From NCBI RefSeq assembly GCF_033958435.1, contig NC_134137.1, forward strand, positions 113,284,501-113,348,500: a stretch of DNA of 64,000 nt, read 5' to 3'. A program made the position numbers and the translations under genes. The first letter of the stretch is position 1. The number at the start of each line of letters is the position of its first letter. Below the pieces are notes generated by a model. It was not told the origin of the DNA and searched no databases. It saw only the letters and a list, made by a program, of their open reading frames with translations. Positions 1-11,632 of this stretch are shown piece by piece. Source of the DNA: Carettochelys insculpta. Lineage: Eukaryota > Chordata > Testudines > Carettochelyidae.

Positions 1-267
1 AAATAGGGAGGGACGTAACATTTGGTACCATTGTGGGAAAACATCAAAAAAACAGGATTCATAAACACAAACCATGAGTAAAAGTCCTGCCACCAGTAGG
101 TTGGGCAGTGTTCATTTCCTCTCAGGGTTTTAGATCCAGCAATGTAAAAGTCCCCTTCACATGCCCAACCCTTCTCTGCATCCCACTCATACTTGCTGCT
201 GTTGGTCGGGGCAGGCACAGAGTTCAAAGCTGCATCCTGAGGGCAGGTAAAGAGGCATCTTACTCAC
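1..267. other. No recognised feature
   Basis: I see no gene or repeat that I can name here. The short open frame that begins near position 108 has no recognisable domain and runs into the tandem repeat that follows. Confidence 0.4.
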
Positions 268-430
268 TCTGCTGGCTGCTCAGCATCTGCCTGTTCACTG
301 CTTGCTGCCGCCACCCTGCTGGCTGCTCATCACACCTCTCTGCCACTGCTCTGCTAGCTGTTCATTGAGCCTCTCCACCGCTATACTGCTGGCCTCCAAT
401 CATATTTCTCCACCGCCACCCAGCTAGCTG
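268..430 (+). repeat. Degenerate tandem repeat, unit about 35 bp
   Basis: About four to five copies of a CTGCTGGCTGCTCAT-like start followed by a pyrimidine-rich CTCTCYRCCRC stretch follow each other at roughly 34-37 bp intervals. The units differ at many positions, so the array is old. No longer open frame respects the unit. Confidence 0.5.
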
Positions 431-3294
431 ATAGTCACCATCCCCTGCGATCCATTTCTTGGCTGTGACTTCTGCCCATCAGTCTTAATTGACAGAGTCC
501 CAGGACCTCTCCCCTGCTTCCAGCTATCCAGATGGGAAGCATTCCTTGACATCCTGATTGCATATCTATTTATTTCAAGTCATTTTAAAAAGCAAACAAT
601 TGGTCCATATCAGATGCACAAAACAGCTGTCCCAGACCAATACAGCCAAAATGCCTCATGCGAAACTGTAGCATGTGAATATGTTTTCCACAGGAATTAA
701 TCTGCTGTTGAACTAGAACATTACATACACATTTATATAGAGGCAAATACAGCATTTTCCCATGAGACCGAGAGGGGCTTTTTGCCATGCAATTATTGTA
801 ATTCTACCATATACATGGAGAGGTATTTGAAGGATATCAAGCTCACCCATCTCTACTTGGTATGGAGCTCAGCTATTTTTTGGCACCATACGGGGCCGTG
901 TATAAATTTAACTGATAGTTTAATCAGAAGCACCATGTAAGGGGCTTTGGTGCTTTCCCAGTGGAGGAGGGAATCAGGGAGGCCACTCTAGTTGTGCGAG
1001 TAAATGTCATTCTGCTCTTCCCTATAGACTGGATCTCCCGTGCCTCTCCTTGGTCCTTTCCTCACAGAGGTCCCCAGAAATTACTCAATTAGGATTAAAA
1101 ATATTTATCCTGTGGTACAATGTAATCTTTTCACTCCTGCACTGTATACAATGCAATCTGTACTCCGGTTTAACACACTGCTTGACGGCTGCAAAAATTT
1201 AAAACTCACCTTTCAATGTGTCATAATTCATTCATCTGAAACTGTCCTCCTCTCTGAACCATGTCTTGTCTGTAAACCTTGTCTTAAATCATTGCTTTAC
1301 TTTTCAGTGGCGATAGGATCAGGAAGCAGAGTTCAGACCTGTGCCTGGAATATATTTAAGTAAATGTCCAGGCCTGAAGCTAGAGTTCAGGTTCAACAGT
1401 ACCAGTATTTAGTATTAATTTGACATTTCAGTCCCCAAGAGTGGCAGTCTCTCAGGGTCAGATGGGGTTTTTCTGGGCACCTGCTCCATTATATCCCTAT
1501 GCCAAAATTAAGGAGGTTTCAATTTTCACTGCTGGCTTTGGCACCTTTCTACTCTTCATGTGTACAAAGAGTAAATTAGAGCTAAACACTATTCAATAGT
1601 TAAATGAACTTCTGAGTGGCATTAAGGAACTCAAATTACCTATTTTTCTCCCCTTTCTGGTCAACTGGAGGAGAAAGTCCTTCTGACATGATGCCTTTGA
1701 GAGAAGAGAAAGGGGATAGGTCGAGCTACCAGATGGCCCCACTGGAACCAGTAGAATGATCCGTAGTTAATGGACAAGGGACTGAAGAGTACTCGTTTTC
1801 TCTCTGGTGCCAAAAAGAGAAAGAAGGATCTTCTCTTTTTTAATCTCTCATCCCTCTATGCTAACACATACTCAACTTCTCTTCAGCATTTACATTTTAA
1901 TCTTTGAGGTGCTTTTCACCACTCTGCTCATGCTCTAGTATTTTAGCAACCTAACCACTTGACATGTTCACTTCTGGTCACCTACCAATATATTCCCTTT
2001 CAGCAACTGCACATGAATCAGGCAATCTTTCATACATGCCACTTTATTCAACATGACCATAAGCACATCTGAAGGATTGAAATGTTAATAGACAAAACCA
2101 GGATTTGGATTAATTAAAAAATTAGTTGCTAATGTGGTTTTCACAAATTTCAATGTTTCCTCTGCTATGCTATATACTTGTTTTATCATAAATGTAATAT
2201 ATTCCAGAGAGAGACAAAAAAACAGAGAGACAGAAAGGCAAAGTGAGAAAGACCTGGTTGTTTTAGTCTTTAATAGCCTACCTAAAGTGAATTCCTTATA
2301 TGAGAACCAACAGAATCTTCTGAAAAATAAACTAAAGCTCTGTCTGCCACCAGAGATTTTTCTGTCTGGTCAGGAAAAGGTCTGGAGATAAAAAAAGAAA
2401 ATATTTTGAGTTAATTGTCTGCCATGGTAAGTGTATAGATGACAGCTTAAGAGTGGCTTGAGAAAGAGCAGATATGCATATCACTTAAGCATTTTTAAAA
2501 AGAGACGTTTCTATCAGTCTTTCTTTTAACAATTTATTCAGAATTTCCACTATTTTTTTCTGTTCAATTTCAGTACCCAGATACTCAAAAGTCACTAAAG
2601 ACCATTAAGGAAAGACCAGCCTCTAGGCACTTGAAGTATCCCTCGCCAATGAACACGAGTATTTCTTTGCCAGCTGAAGATTCCCTTTTCTAATCAGAGT
2701 GGAGAGTTCTATTGTTCATTTTTCAAGGGAAAGCAAAATTTAAAAAAAAATCCTAATTCTATAGTATGTCAATTTAAAAATCAGATTGCATATGATCACT
2801 AGTTACATCAAGAAACACAGATTGATTCTCAGAATCTTGTTAATGGTGAAACTGTGTGAAATATGTTCACCTACGTGCAAAACTAAACAAAATGAAACTG
2901 AAAGAAAAAATAAAATTAAATGTCTAAAATTTTGAATGAAATTTTAAAAAAAGGGTATTTTTAAAAGGCACTACCACTAGGAATAAGTTTTAAATTATTT
3001 ATTTTACATACATTCCTTTAAAGATCTTTACATCCCTGATTTCATGCTACAGTTGCATTGCTGATTCCTGAACCTGGGTGCTCTAGCCTTCATTATGTTC
3101 ATTTCTGGTCTGGACAAGTGATTGGGAAGAATGGTTCAGGGTTTAGCATGTTAGTCTGGTGCCAGAACTCAATTTGCTGCTGTCCTGTACAATCCCTTCA
3201 TAAAGTAGAGAAAGTTACACTGAGCCCCAGAATATATTTAGGTGCATCCTGTTAAAATCTGTAGGGGTTATAACCTAGCCATTTTTGAGGATGT
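431..3294. other. Unrecognised AT-rich sequence
   Basis: No recognisable gene. There are short purine-rich runs near 2200-2250 and A-rich runs near 2740 and 2900-2960. The open frames at 1040-1363 and 2134-2391 look like chance frames: they lack recognisable domains and have low-complexity or random composition. Confidence 0.4.
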
Positions 3295-3400
3295 GAGACT
3301 TAGTTGCCCTTGCGCTGCAGTTCCTCATCTGTAAAATGGGGATAATTACCTCCTTGAGTATGGGCAGGTGGCAGAGGGTCTTTGTCTGGCCACTGAAAGG
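3295..3400 (+). mobile_element. MIR-like SINE remnant
   Basis: The segment around 3323-3352 reads CCTCATCTGTAAAATGGGGA followed by TAATTACCTCCTTGAG, which matches the conserved core and 3' part of the ancient amniote MIR SINE as I remember it. The tRNA-like head was not identified upstream, so this is a 5'-incomplete fossil. No target duplication is visible. Confidence 0.65.
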
Positions 3401-4329
3401 AAAAGGAAGTTTGTTGATTGGTGCTATAGACCCTGAATTACAGTTGGTACCTTATTCTTTCTTTGATACGTTTGTGACCATAAATGAGGCCCATGGCCCA
3501 GGGGCACCGTTAGCAAAATCTGACGTTAATTTGGCTTTTCAACAGCTGTGAGTGCAGACCCTCAGATTGCAGCCTTTGGGGTTTCTATTTTGAAGGTCAG
3601 CTTTGTTTTGACAAGGCCATGCCCTTGCATTGCTCAGCATTGTTCTCTGCATTGGACAAGTTGAATGACGGAGAGAGTGGTTGAAGGCTAGCTCACAGCA
3701 GGTGGAACACAACTTGGACGACTTGCAGGCAGGACGGACTCCAAAGGGTAGGCTGGCTGGCTGGCCTCATTATAGGCCATGGCTTGTAGATTAAGAGTAT
3801 AACTAAGCAAATGAAAAAACTGAGGGAGCCGCCACTAAACTGACCTACTTAAGCAGACCCTTTCTTACCAATAAGCAGATTATGCAGCTGTGCAGGGCAC
3901 CCAAAGATCTGGAGCACCACAGGTTCTTAATGTTCACCATTTGCCTCTTCCTGTCCTTGTTCTGTGCTTCAGGTAACTGAACAGTTCAAAAGCCAAAACT
4001 GTTAGCAGAAGAACCTGTGAAAAAGCCATCCAACTGGTAATGAAGCCAATTAAACAGCCACACACATATTCCTGTCATTTTCTGAATTTACTTATGTTAG
4101 TCTACATAATTGTAGTTTTAAACAGGGGTGAGGAACTTTTTTGAATCAGGGACCACTAGCCAACAGAAAAATCAGTCGGTGGGAAGCCACAAGTGAGGAC
4201 AAAAAGAAATCCTCACAGATGTGGCCCCCAACTGGGAAGCAGATCAAAAGACATTCCCTTCACTACACTCAAGCTGCACTTCACAGCGTAAGCAGACTGG
4301 GGCTAGTAGATTTCATGCCCCCCAGGCTA
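3401..4329. other. Unrecognised sequence; possible old DNA transposon end near 4125
   Basis: Nothing coding is recognised. The CAGGGGTGAGGAACTTTTTT-like stretch near 4120-4145 resembles the terminal region of hAT-type interspersed repeats, but I did not find a matching opposite end or an 8-bp target duplication, so I leave it unclassified. Confidence 0.25.
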
Positions 4330-4880
4330 TGGGGAAGGGCCAAACACGAGGGGCTCAGTGCACAGGAGGAGGCTTCAGGGAGCAGGCTGGGAGGGGTTGT
4401 GGGGCCTAGGAAGGAAGTAGGATAGAGTGAGAATGTAGGGAGGGGTTCTGGGAGGAAAGTAGGGTGCAGAAATGGGCTGGTAGTGAGGGCATGGGGTCTG
4501 GGCAGGACATAGATTGCAGTAAGGGGATGGGGTACAAGTGCAAGGTCTAGCATGGAGGGAGGGTGTGGAAGAGGGGTAGAGAGGGAGGTGGGATTGAGGT
4601 CTAGGGGAGAGGCAGCATGCTGGAGAGGCATGGGAGATGGGGATCTGGGCAAGAGGGAGCATGCCAGAGTGGGATGGGAATGGTGTGTGGGGTCTGGGAG
4701 GGAGGGAAAGCGCAGGAGAGGGTGGGGGTGAGGGTATGAGGTCTGGGTGAGAAGAAGCTTGCAGCAGAAAGGTGAGAATGGGGGGTCTGGGTGGGCGGGA
4801 TCATGCAGGGGTGGGCTGGGACTGGGGGTGGCATGCCTGTAAGGGAGTACAGAAGCAGGGTGGGGAAGCCTGATGAGAGA
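4330..4880 (+). repeat. G-rich degenerate minisatellite, unit about 50 bp
   Basis: The + strand is strongly purine-rich and cycles through a motif of the form GGGGTCTGGG-(A/G)-rich-ATGCAGG-GGG-TGGG about ten times with variable spacing. The opposite strand gives the long proline/serine/histidine-rich frames between 4281 and 5003, which are by-products of the repeat and not genes. Confidence 0.65.
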
Positions 4881-5925
4881 GGAGTTGGCAAGGGAGACTT
4901 CAAGTAGGATTTTGGAGGTTAGGGACTTGTAGTGCGTGGTGTGATCTGTTATTTTGAACCTGAGGATGTTAAAAATAAATTGGAGAAGAAAAGGTGAGTT
5001 CACAGCATCACAAGAGGGAGGAAAAACAGAGATTTACCCAGTAGGGGTGTTAAGGACTATATCACAACAGAACTAGTTGAGAATGAGCCCCTCTTTCTTC
5101 ATGGAGATGAGAAGTGTGTAACAAAATACCGGTTTGTGTCAGTTGTGGAGAATGGGGCGTACAGTAGAGTTTTCTGTCCATTAATTTGTGTCATACTCAA
5201 TCTGCTGCAGCCCATCTGAGGGTAGGACTTCAGGGGCTACAGGTGATTGGACATTGACATTTAAGTGCATACAGGAGGTATGTGAATCTTTCACTCAGAA
5301 ACAATGTAACCTTATGTGACATAGGTTTAATTACCCACCCACTTTCAACTGGTTGTGCATCTGAGACTAATATTGTGTGCTATGCCAATACACAGGCAAC
5401 CAGTTGGCATGGAGGTTTATAAGTTGGCTTTGAGGGTGTGGCAATCCTGAGTTGTCATGGAAGGAAGGAACAAGAGGGCCGAATTAGTAAGCAGAAAATA
5501 TATTATTTGGGAACAATGTTGTACACCTGTCTGCACAGGGAGGAGATGTATTTTTAGCAAATAGTCAGGAGGAAACTGTTAACCATCTGGAAACCTGACT
5601 AGTGTCTTTCCTGTGTCTCATGGCGGCAGGAGTTGAGGACAGGTATTTGTTCCATTTCAGTCACTAATAAACAGGAATTGGAAGTGATCCTGGAGAACAT
5701 AGTCCTGGAATAAGAAAAGAGTTGAGATTGGGACTCGGATGTCAAGGCTACAACCTGCTTTTCCAAACTCTCCATGCCTTCCCATTAGCCCTCAAAGCTG
5801 GGGAGTTCCACTGGCATCCCAGAAACAGGCTGAAGTTGGGGGTAAGAGGGAGAAGGAAGGACAGGAGGGAACCTCCTCCAAATAAGTGAAAATGATTAAA
5901 GAAAATAAATATCTGTGTAACACAC
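4881..5925. other. No recognised feature
   Basis: I see no gene, clear repeat or structured RNA. The minus frame at 5792-6304 overlaps the SINE at 5926-6085 and has no domain that I recognise. Confidence 0.35.
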
Positions 5926-6085
5926 ATGCCTGGGGATGTGGTTCACTGTCCCAGGTATTGGCACCTAGACCGCTTACAAAGAAAGAACGAGTCTCCTCTA
6001 CAGCTTTAGCTGAGAGCCAGCTGGCTTGTAGCTCAAACTGTAGACCCTCATGCACTAAGATTCTCAGGTCCCAGGTGTGTGTCTG
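5926..6085 (+). mobile_element. tRNA-like SINE, copy A
   Basis: This shares a block order with 16640-16800 (minus) and 56246-56430 (plus): a GGGATGTGGTTCACTGTCCC head, GGCACCTAGAC, a GAAAGAA stretch, then a tRNA-like stretch in which TAGCTGAGAGCCAGCTGGCTT is followed by TAGCTCAAA and a B-box-like region (CAGGTCCCAGGT). The B box is decayed in this copy. The family name is not known to me; the SINE class is inferred from the A/B-box-like blocks. Confidence 0.5.
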
Positions 6086-6375
6086 CTTGTGAGCAGTTAT
6101 ACCTGCACTATACAATGTACAGTGGGTGCTTCCCAGATGAATTAGTAAAGCTGAGCCCTTATTAGAAAACAATACTTTCATTTTGACAGTTTCCTGAATG
6201 GGCAGGGCAACTGCTAATGTATCCTGCCCTGTCCATGTGAGTATTGGGAAGAGAAATGTATTGACATTTGTGAGATGATCCAATACTCTGCTAATAGTGA
6301 CCATAAAACTGCCTTAGACTGATGAGTAAACCTTACATGTTTCCAAAGTGCAGTACAAATACATAACAAATTGCT

Positions 6376-7994
6376 TTGACCCATTACGAATATATTAGAA
6401 ACAAGAGGAAGACCAAGGACAGGGTAGGGCCATTGCTCAGTGAGGAGGGAGAAACAGTAACGGGGAACTTGGAAATGGCAGAGATGCTTAATGACTTCTT
6501 TGTTTCGGTCTTCACAGAGAAGTCTGAAGGAATGCCTGACATAGTGAATGCTGGTGGAAAAGGGGTAGAGTTGGTTTTTGAAATAAAAAAAGAACAAGTT
6601 GAAAACCATTTGGAAAAATTAGATGTCTGCAAGTCACCAGGGCCTGATGAAATGCATCCTAGAATCCTCAAGGAGCTGATAGAAGAGGTAGCTGAGCCGT
6701 TAGCTCTCATTTTTGGAAAGTCATGGGAGACAGGAGAGATTCCAGAAGACTGGAAGAGGGCAAATATAGTGCCCATCTACAAAAAGGGGAACAAGAACAA
6801 CCCAGGAAATTACAGGCCAGTCAGCTTAACTTCTGTGCCAGGAAAGGTAATGGAGCAGGTAGTTAAGGAAGTCATCTGCAAGCACTTGGAAGGTAGTAAA
6901 GTGATAGGGAACAGCCAGCATGGTTTTGTAAAAAACAAATCATGTCAAACCAACCTGATAGCTTTTTTTGACATGATAACGAGACTCGTAGATAAGGGAG
7001 AAGCAGTGGATGTGGTATACCTAGACTTTAGGAAAGCATTTGATATGGTCTCGCATAATATTCTTATCGACAAACTAGGCAAGTCCAACTTAAATGGGGC
7101 TGCAATAAGGTGGGTGCATAACTGGCTGGCTAATTGTACCCAGAGAGTAGTTGTTAATGGTGCTTAATCCTGCTGGAAAAGCATAAAAAGTGGGGTTCCG
7201 CAGGGGTCTGTTTTGGGACCAGTTCTGTTCAATATCTTCATTAATTATTTGGATATTGGCATAGAAAGTACGCTTATTAAGTTTGCAGATGATACCCAGC
7301 TGGGAGGGGTTGCAACTACCTTGGAGGATAGGGTCATAATTCAGAATGATCTAGATAAATTGGAGAAATGGTCTGAAGTAAACAGGATGAAGTTTAATAA
7401 AGATAAATGTAAGGTGCTGCACTTAGGAAGGAATAATCTGTTTCACACATACAGAATAGGAAAAGACTGTCTAGGAAGGAGTACAGCAGAAAGGGATCTA
7501 GGGGTTCTAGTAGATCACAAGTTAAATATGAGTCAACAGTGTGATGCTGTTGCAAAAAAAGCAAACATGATTCTGGGATGCATTAGCAGTGTGTTGTGAA
7601 CAAGACACGAGAAATCATTCTACCGCTCTACTCTGCGCTGGTTAGGCCTCAGCTGGAATATTGTGTCCAGTTCTGGGCACCCCAATTCAAGAAAGATGTG
7701 GAGAAATTAGAGAAGGTCCAGAGGAGAGCAACTAGAATGATAAAAGGTCTGGAGAACATGACTTATGAAGAAAGGCTGAAAGAATTGGGCTTGTTTAGCT
7801 TGGCAAAAAGAAGATTGAGGGGGGACATGATAGCGGTTTTCAGATATCTTAAAAGGTGTCATAAGGAGGAGGGAGAAAACTTGTTCTTCTTGGCCTCTGA
7901 GGAGAGAACAAGAGGCAATGGACTTAAGCTGCAGCAAGGGAAGTTTAGGTTGGACATTAGGAAAAAGTTCCTAACTGTCAGGGTGGTCAAGTAC
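6376..7994 (+). pseudogene. CR1 ORF2 reverse transcriptase fragment
   Basis: This is the reverse-transcriptase part of CR1 ORF2, which copies the element's RNA at the target site. Frames at 6376-7167, 7213-7599 and 7596-8015 join into one protein when compared with the minus-strand copy. Visible motifs are [13 protein letters not shown] in the finger region, [10 protein letters not shown] with the first catalytic aspartate, [14 protein letters not shown] (spanning the break), and the FADD catalytic box at 7282-7293. The frame is broken by a TAA at 7165-7167, where the other copy has CAA, and by a one-base loss near 7589, where the other copy has an extra G. The last frame is cut by the insertion at 7995. 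The copy is not functional. Confidence 0.88.
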
Positions 7995-10320
7995 TTATCG
8001 AGGGAACGTGAGTGACGTATGAATAAATTAAGTGACAACCAAATCACGTCAATCACTCCAGAGCACTAGGCTAAGCCACAGACAAGCCTATCCCAATGCT
8101 CCCAGGATTTTACCCTGCAACCCTGCTCGTTGTACACGGTGGATCTAGTCGCAACGGGGTTTTCAGGGTGTGTGACTAGTGCCGCTGCAAGCTATGTGTT
8201 TGCCCAAGGAAGAACGACAGACAAGTTATTTGAGTGTAAACAGCAAACGGGGATTTTATTTAAGGAAGTTGAAGGTATGACTTATCACATAAACTAGCCT
8301 AACAATTACAAATCTAAATTAGCCCTTGCCTTTCTAGTCCTAGCACAGGATTTGAATGCCTATTAGGCTAATAGCCCTCAACAATAGAACAGTGTAACCA
8401 AAGCAATACTATCTAACCCCTTCTATTACTTACTGTGCACTTCGGGGCGACCATGCTATTCTTCTTCGCGTGCTGTAAAAATGGAAATGATTAATACAGA
8501 GCTATATTTAATATTAGTTTCTTTAATCCTGGCTCTTCCTGAGGTTTGCCAGGTCGCTCAACCCTTGGCCGAACTACCTTGGGGAGCAGATTTTACTAAG
8601 TAGGGAAATTTACCTGTGCTAAGCTAAGCTTATTCCCTTTATTTAAGTGGGTTGCCCTGCTGGCCAAACAGGGGAGAGCCCAATATATGCGGGGTTTGCC
8701 TAATGAAGGTTATCCCCTTAATAACAAACACACTTGGGGTTTTCCTACTTAAAGGTTATCCCCTTAGTTAAATGGGGGTTTTCCTATTTAAAGGTTATCC
8801 CCTCTAAATTAGCCAAAACGGGTTATATAGAATACCAGGGTTTTCCCTTTATAGGGTTATCCCTGGCCGCTCTACCCTCCTAAATAGGGGGGAGCTTATA
8901 GCTCTGATATATATAATAATATTAATAATCCTAACTAATCTTTTATATGCATGCAATAGTTTTAGTCTAGGCCAATAAGATTGGCCTCCTGTGCTTTACA
9001 ATAATAGACTAGAAAGTGGGGGTTACAAAATATGAGACGCAAAATGTGGAATCTGGGGCAGTCCCAGTCCACTGCCTAAACCAGTACTGGATACTCGGAT
9101 TCTCTAAGTACAAAGCAATAGTAATACACTATAAACTTAAGAACTACAATTAGAAACAGTAAACATAACAAGAAAAAGATTAAACCTACATCCATATTAA
9201 CACAAGTAACAACATGCGAATACACAGCATAGGCAATAGAATAGACACCTCCAGTTACTCATGCTGGTATTGGACCTATAGATGGTAAATACCTCCTTTC
9301 TCCCGCTCTGTGGTCCGGGCGCCGGGCCCGCAGGTCTCTTCAGAGGCTGGGAAGGTATGACCCTCACGGCGCGCTTTTATGGCTGCCGCAGACAGGCCAG
9401 ACAGGAAAGAAAGGAGGAGGAGAGAAGACCAGCAGAAAAAAGGTCGGCTTGGTACACAAAAAACCTCCTGGATTTTAGAACGACCGTGGTTTTCAGTCAC
9501 CGGCCCAGGCTGAGGTCGATGACTAGAAGGGTAAGGTTGCTGCTACGGTTCACCCGTGCAGGGCACCGTTGTTTAGGCAGCGCGGTCTGTTGGGCGAACC
9601 CTCCGGATAAAAGCACCGGAGCCTTTCAAATGATTTCAGCTCTTTGACTGCTGGAGCTCTTCTGATCTTCTCTTCTTGTCTTCTCTGGCCCACGGCGGCT
9701 AGCGAGCGACGACTGACATGCCGGTCAGCTTCGGCTCTTCCGCCAATGATCTTCAGCTACGGCCAAAGTCCAGCTCTTAACTCAGTCCTTTTTGATGTCT
9801 TCTTGCGGTCCGCTTCCTCCCGAGGTCGACAACGGACTGCCTGGAAGGGGGCTGCACTCCGGAATTTATGGAGCCAGGGCAGACCTGGTTGGACACCTGC
9901 ACCTGTCAGGTCCGCTCCTGCGTTGCCCCGGCAACCAGGATGCACCTGCTCATTGCCTATGCATGAGCATTCTAACCTAACCTATCAGATCAAAGTATTT
10001 TAAATCTTAACCTCATGAATATTTATAGCCTAATGAATATTAATAATAACTGACACCATCTAACGGTTGCTCCTATAAACTTAAATAGACCTATACCTAT
10101 ACCATAAATTAAACCCATCTTCTGAGGTAAATTCTTTTTGTTGTTTATTTAATTTTAATGTGGTCTGATAGGGAAACATGTCACCACTGCTATTAAAGCA
10201 GATTTTATAAATTTAAATGCTTAGTTTTAAGGCTATTTGGTCAGGATGCAGGACAGTCACACAAACACCACAGCCCATGGACAGGGACATATACATCACC
10301 TCAGAGGAGGATTTTTCTAC
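7995..10320 (-). mobile_element. 2.3 kb unclassified insertion in CR1; possible solo LTR
   Basis: The CR1 sequence stops after AGTAC (7990-7994) and resumes with AGTAC (10321-10325), so this block is an insertion with a 5-bp (or 4-bp GTAC) target duplication. It contains no long coding frame. Read on the minus strand it begins TGTAGAAAAAT if one duplicated base is assigned to it, and has an AATAAA signal near 8258 about 260 bases before its end, as a long terminal repeat would; but the other end (CGATAA on the minus strand) does not match the usual CA. Composition is mixed: AT-rich on the left, GC-rich at about 9290-9960. Orientation and class are inferred, and a non-autonomous DNA element is the alternative. 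Confidence 0.5.
8691..8863 (+). repeat. Four iterated 26-29 bp palindrome-like motifs
   Basis: A motif close to GGGGTTTTCCTA-YTTA-AAGGTTATCCCC occurs at 8691-8717, 8736-8763, 8775-8802 and, more diverged, 8838-8863. Each unit is an imperfect inverted repeat, and the units are separated by AT-rich spacers of 10-35 bases. They lie inside the 2.3 kb insertion. Iterated units of this kind often act as protein-binding or enhancer sites in terminal repeats, but no function is shown by the sequence. Confidence 0.6.
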
Positions 10321-10505
10321 AGTACTGGAATAAGTTGCCAAGGGAGGTTGTGGAATCTCCCTCGCTGGAGATATTTAAGAACAGATTAGATAGATGTCTA
10401 TCAGGGATGGTGTAGATAGTGGTCGGTCCTGCTGTCGGGGCAGGGGACTGGACTCGATGGCCTCTCGAGGCCCCTTCCGGTCCTAGTGTTCTATGATATG
10501 ATTCT

Positions 10506-11216
10506 GGCTACGTCTACACATGAAGCCTACATCGAAGTAGCCTATTTCGATGTGGCGACATCGAAATAGGCTATTTCGATGAATAACGTCTACACGTCCT
10601 CCAGGGCTGGCAACGTCGATGTTCAACATCGACGTTGCGCAGCACCACATCGAAATAGGCGCTGCGAGGGAACGTCTACACGCCACAGTAGCACACATCG
10701 AAATAAGGGTGCCAGGCACAGCTGCAGACAGGGTCACAGGGCGGACTCAACAGCCAGCCGCTCCCTTAAAGGGCCCCTCCCAGACACACTTGCACTAAAC
10801 AGCACAAGATCCACAGAGCCGACAACGAGTTGCAGACCCTGTGCATGCAGCATGAATCCCCCGCTGCAGCAGCAGCAGCCAGAAGCCCTGGGCTAAAGGC
10901 TGCTGCACACGGTGACCATAGAGCCCCGCAGGGGCTGGAGAGACAGCGTCTCTCAACCCCCCAGCTGATGGCTGCCATGGAGGACCCCACAATTTCGACG
11001 TTGCGGGACGCGGATCGTCTACACGGTCCCTACTTCGACGTTGAACGTCGAAGTAGGGCGCTATTCCGATCCCCTCATGAGGTTAGCGACTTCGTCGTCT
11101 CGCCGCCTAACATCGAAGTTAACTTCAAAATAGCGCCCGACGCGTGTAGCCGCGACGGGTGCTATTTCGAAGTTAGTGCCGCTACTTTGAAGTAGCGTGC
11201 ACGTGTAGACACAGCC
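10506..11216 (+). mobile_element. Harbinger-derived MITE, 711 bp, copy 1
   Basis: The ends are GGCTACGTCTACACATG on the left and the complement of GGCTGTGTCTACACGTGC on the right, flanked by TCT on both sides (10503-10505 and 11217-11219). Sub-terminal sequence such as GCTCCCTTAAAGGGCCCCTC near 10760 is shared with the long element at 26917-30800, so it is best read as an internally deleted derivative. It sits in the 3' tail of CR1 copy 1. Its open frames are shared with the copies at 19576 and 44177 only because the DNA is shared. Confidence 0.88.
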
Positions 11217-11360
11217 TCTATGATTCTATTATTATGTGAAAGATGAGATTAAATTATGTGTTGTACAATTTTGTAAGAGTACCTCAGTAGTGAAACATTC
11301 AACAGCTGGGCCCAGCAGAACAGCCAATGGGGTCCAATCTCCAAGGCTCTGCCTATAAAA

Positions 11361-11632
11361 CTATGGCTAGACAATTGTTGTTTTTTCAGGATACAAATGT
11401 ATCCTGAAATATCAACTCCAGGGCTAAATGCCACTGTTTCAAACGTGGTATTCCCTTTCTACTGCCCCTCATCATGAGATGGGTAGTGGAAACCTCAAAA
11501 TAACCCCTTATTTCAAATTTTGGTGCCATTTGGACAGCACCAAATCCAAAATAAATTAACTCAAAATACCTCACACAATTCGCATTGTGCAAATTGCATA
11601 AGTTATTTCAAGTTATGGCTACAGTGTAGGAT
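11361..11632. mobile_element. Short interspersed element related to 20660-20910
   Basis: It shares the block GATACAAATGTATCCTGAAA and a terminal stretch of ATTTCAAGTTATGGCTAC type with the segment at 20660-20910. The GGCTA-type ends suggest another MITE family. Exact limits and target duplication are not clear. Confidence 0.45.

Larger units (their letters stand above)
6376..10505 (+). mobile_element. CR1 LINE copy 1, 5'-truncated and split by an insertion
   Basis: This is a CR1-type non-LTR retrotransposon in + orientation. Reverse-transcriptase sequence runs to 7994, an unrelated 2.3 kb insertion follows, and the CR1 resumes at 10326 with its 3' part (GGACTGGACTCGATGGCC-like stretch). The tail ATGATTCT is itself cut by a MITE at 10506, and the remaining tail repeats lie at 11217-11227. 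The endonuclease domain and the 5' region are missing. The copy on the minus strand at 38014-39617 is almost identical by eye, which suggests that the family was active recently. Confidence 0.9.

Noticed and set aside
4281..5003. 240-residue minus-strand proline/serine-rich frame
   Set aside because: It is the complement of the G-rich minisatellite; period and composition explain it, and no domain is visible.
9282..10003. GC-rich frames of about 120 residues in the 2.3 kb insertion
   Set aside because: Composition is arginine/alanine-rich with no domain; overlapping frames exist on both strands. Best seen as non-coding GC-rich sequence.
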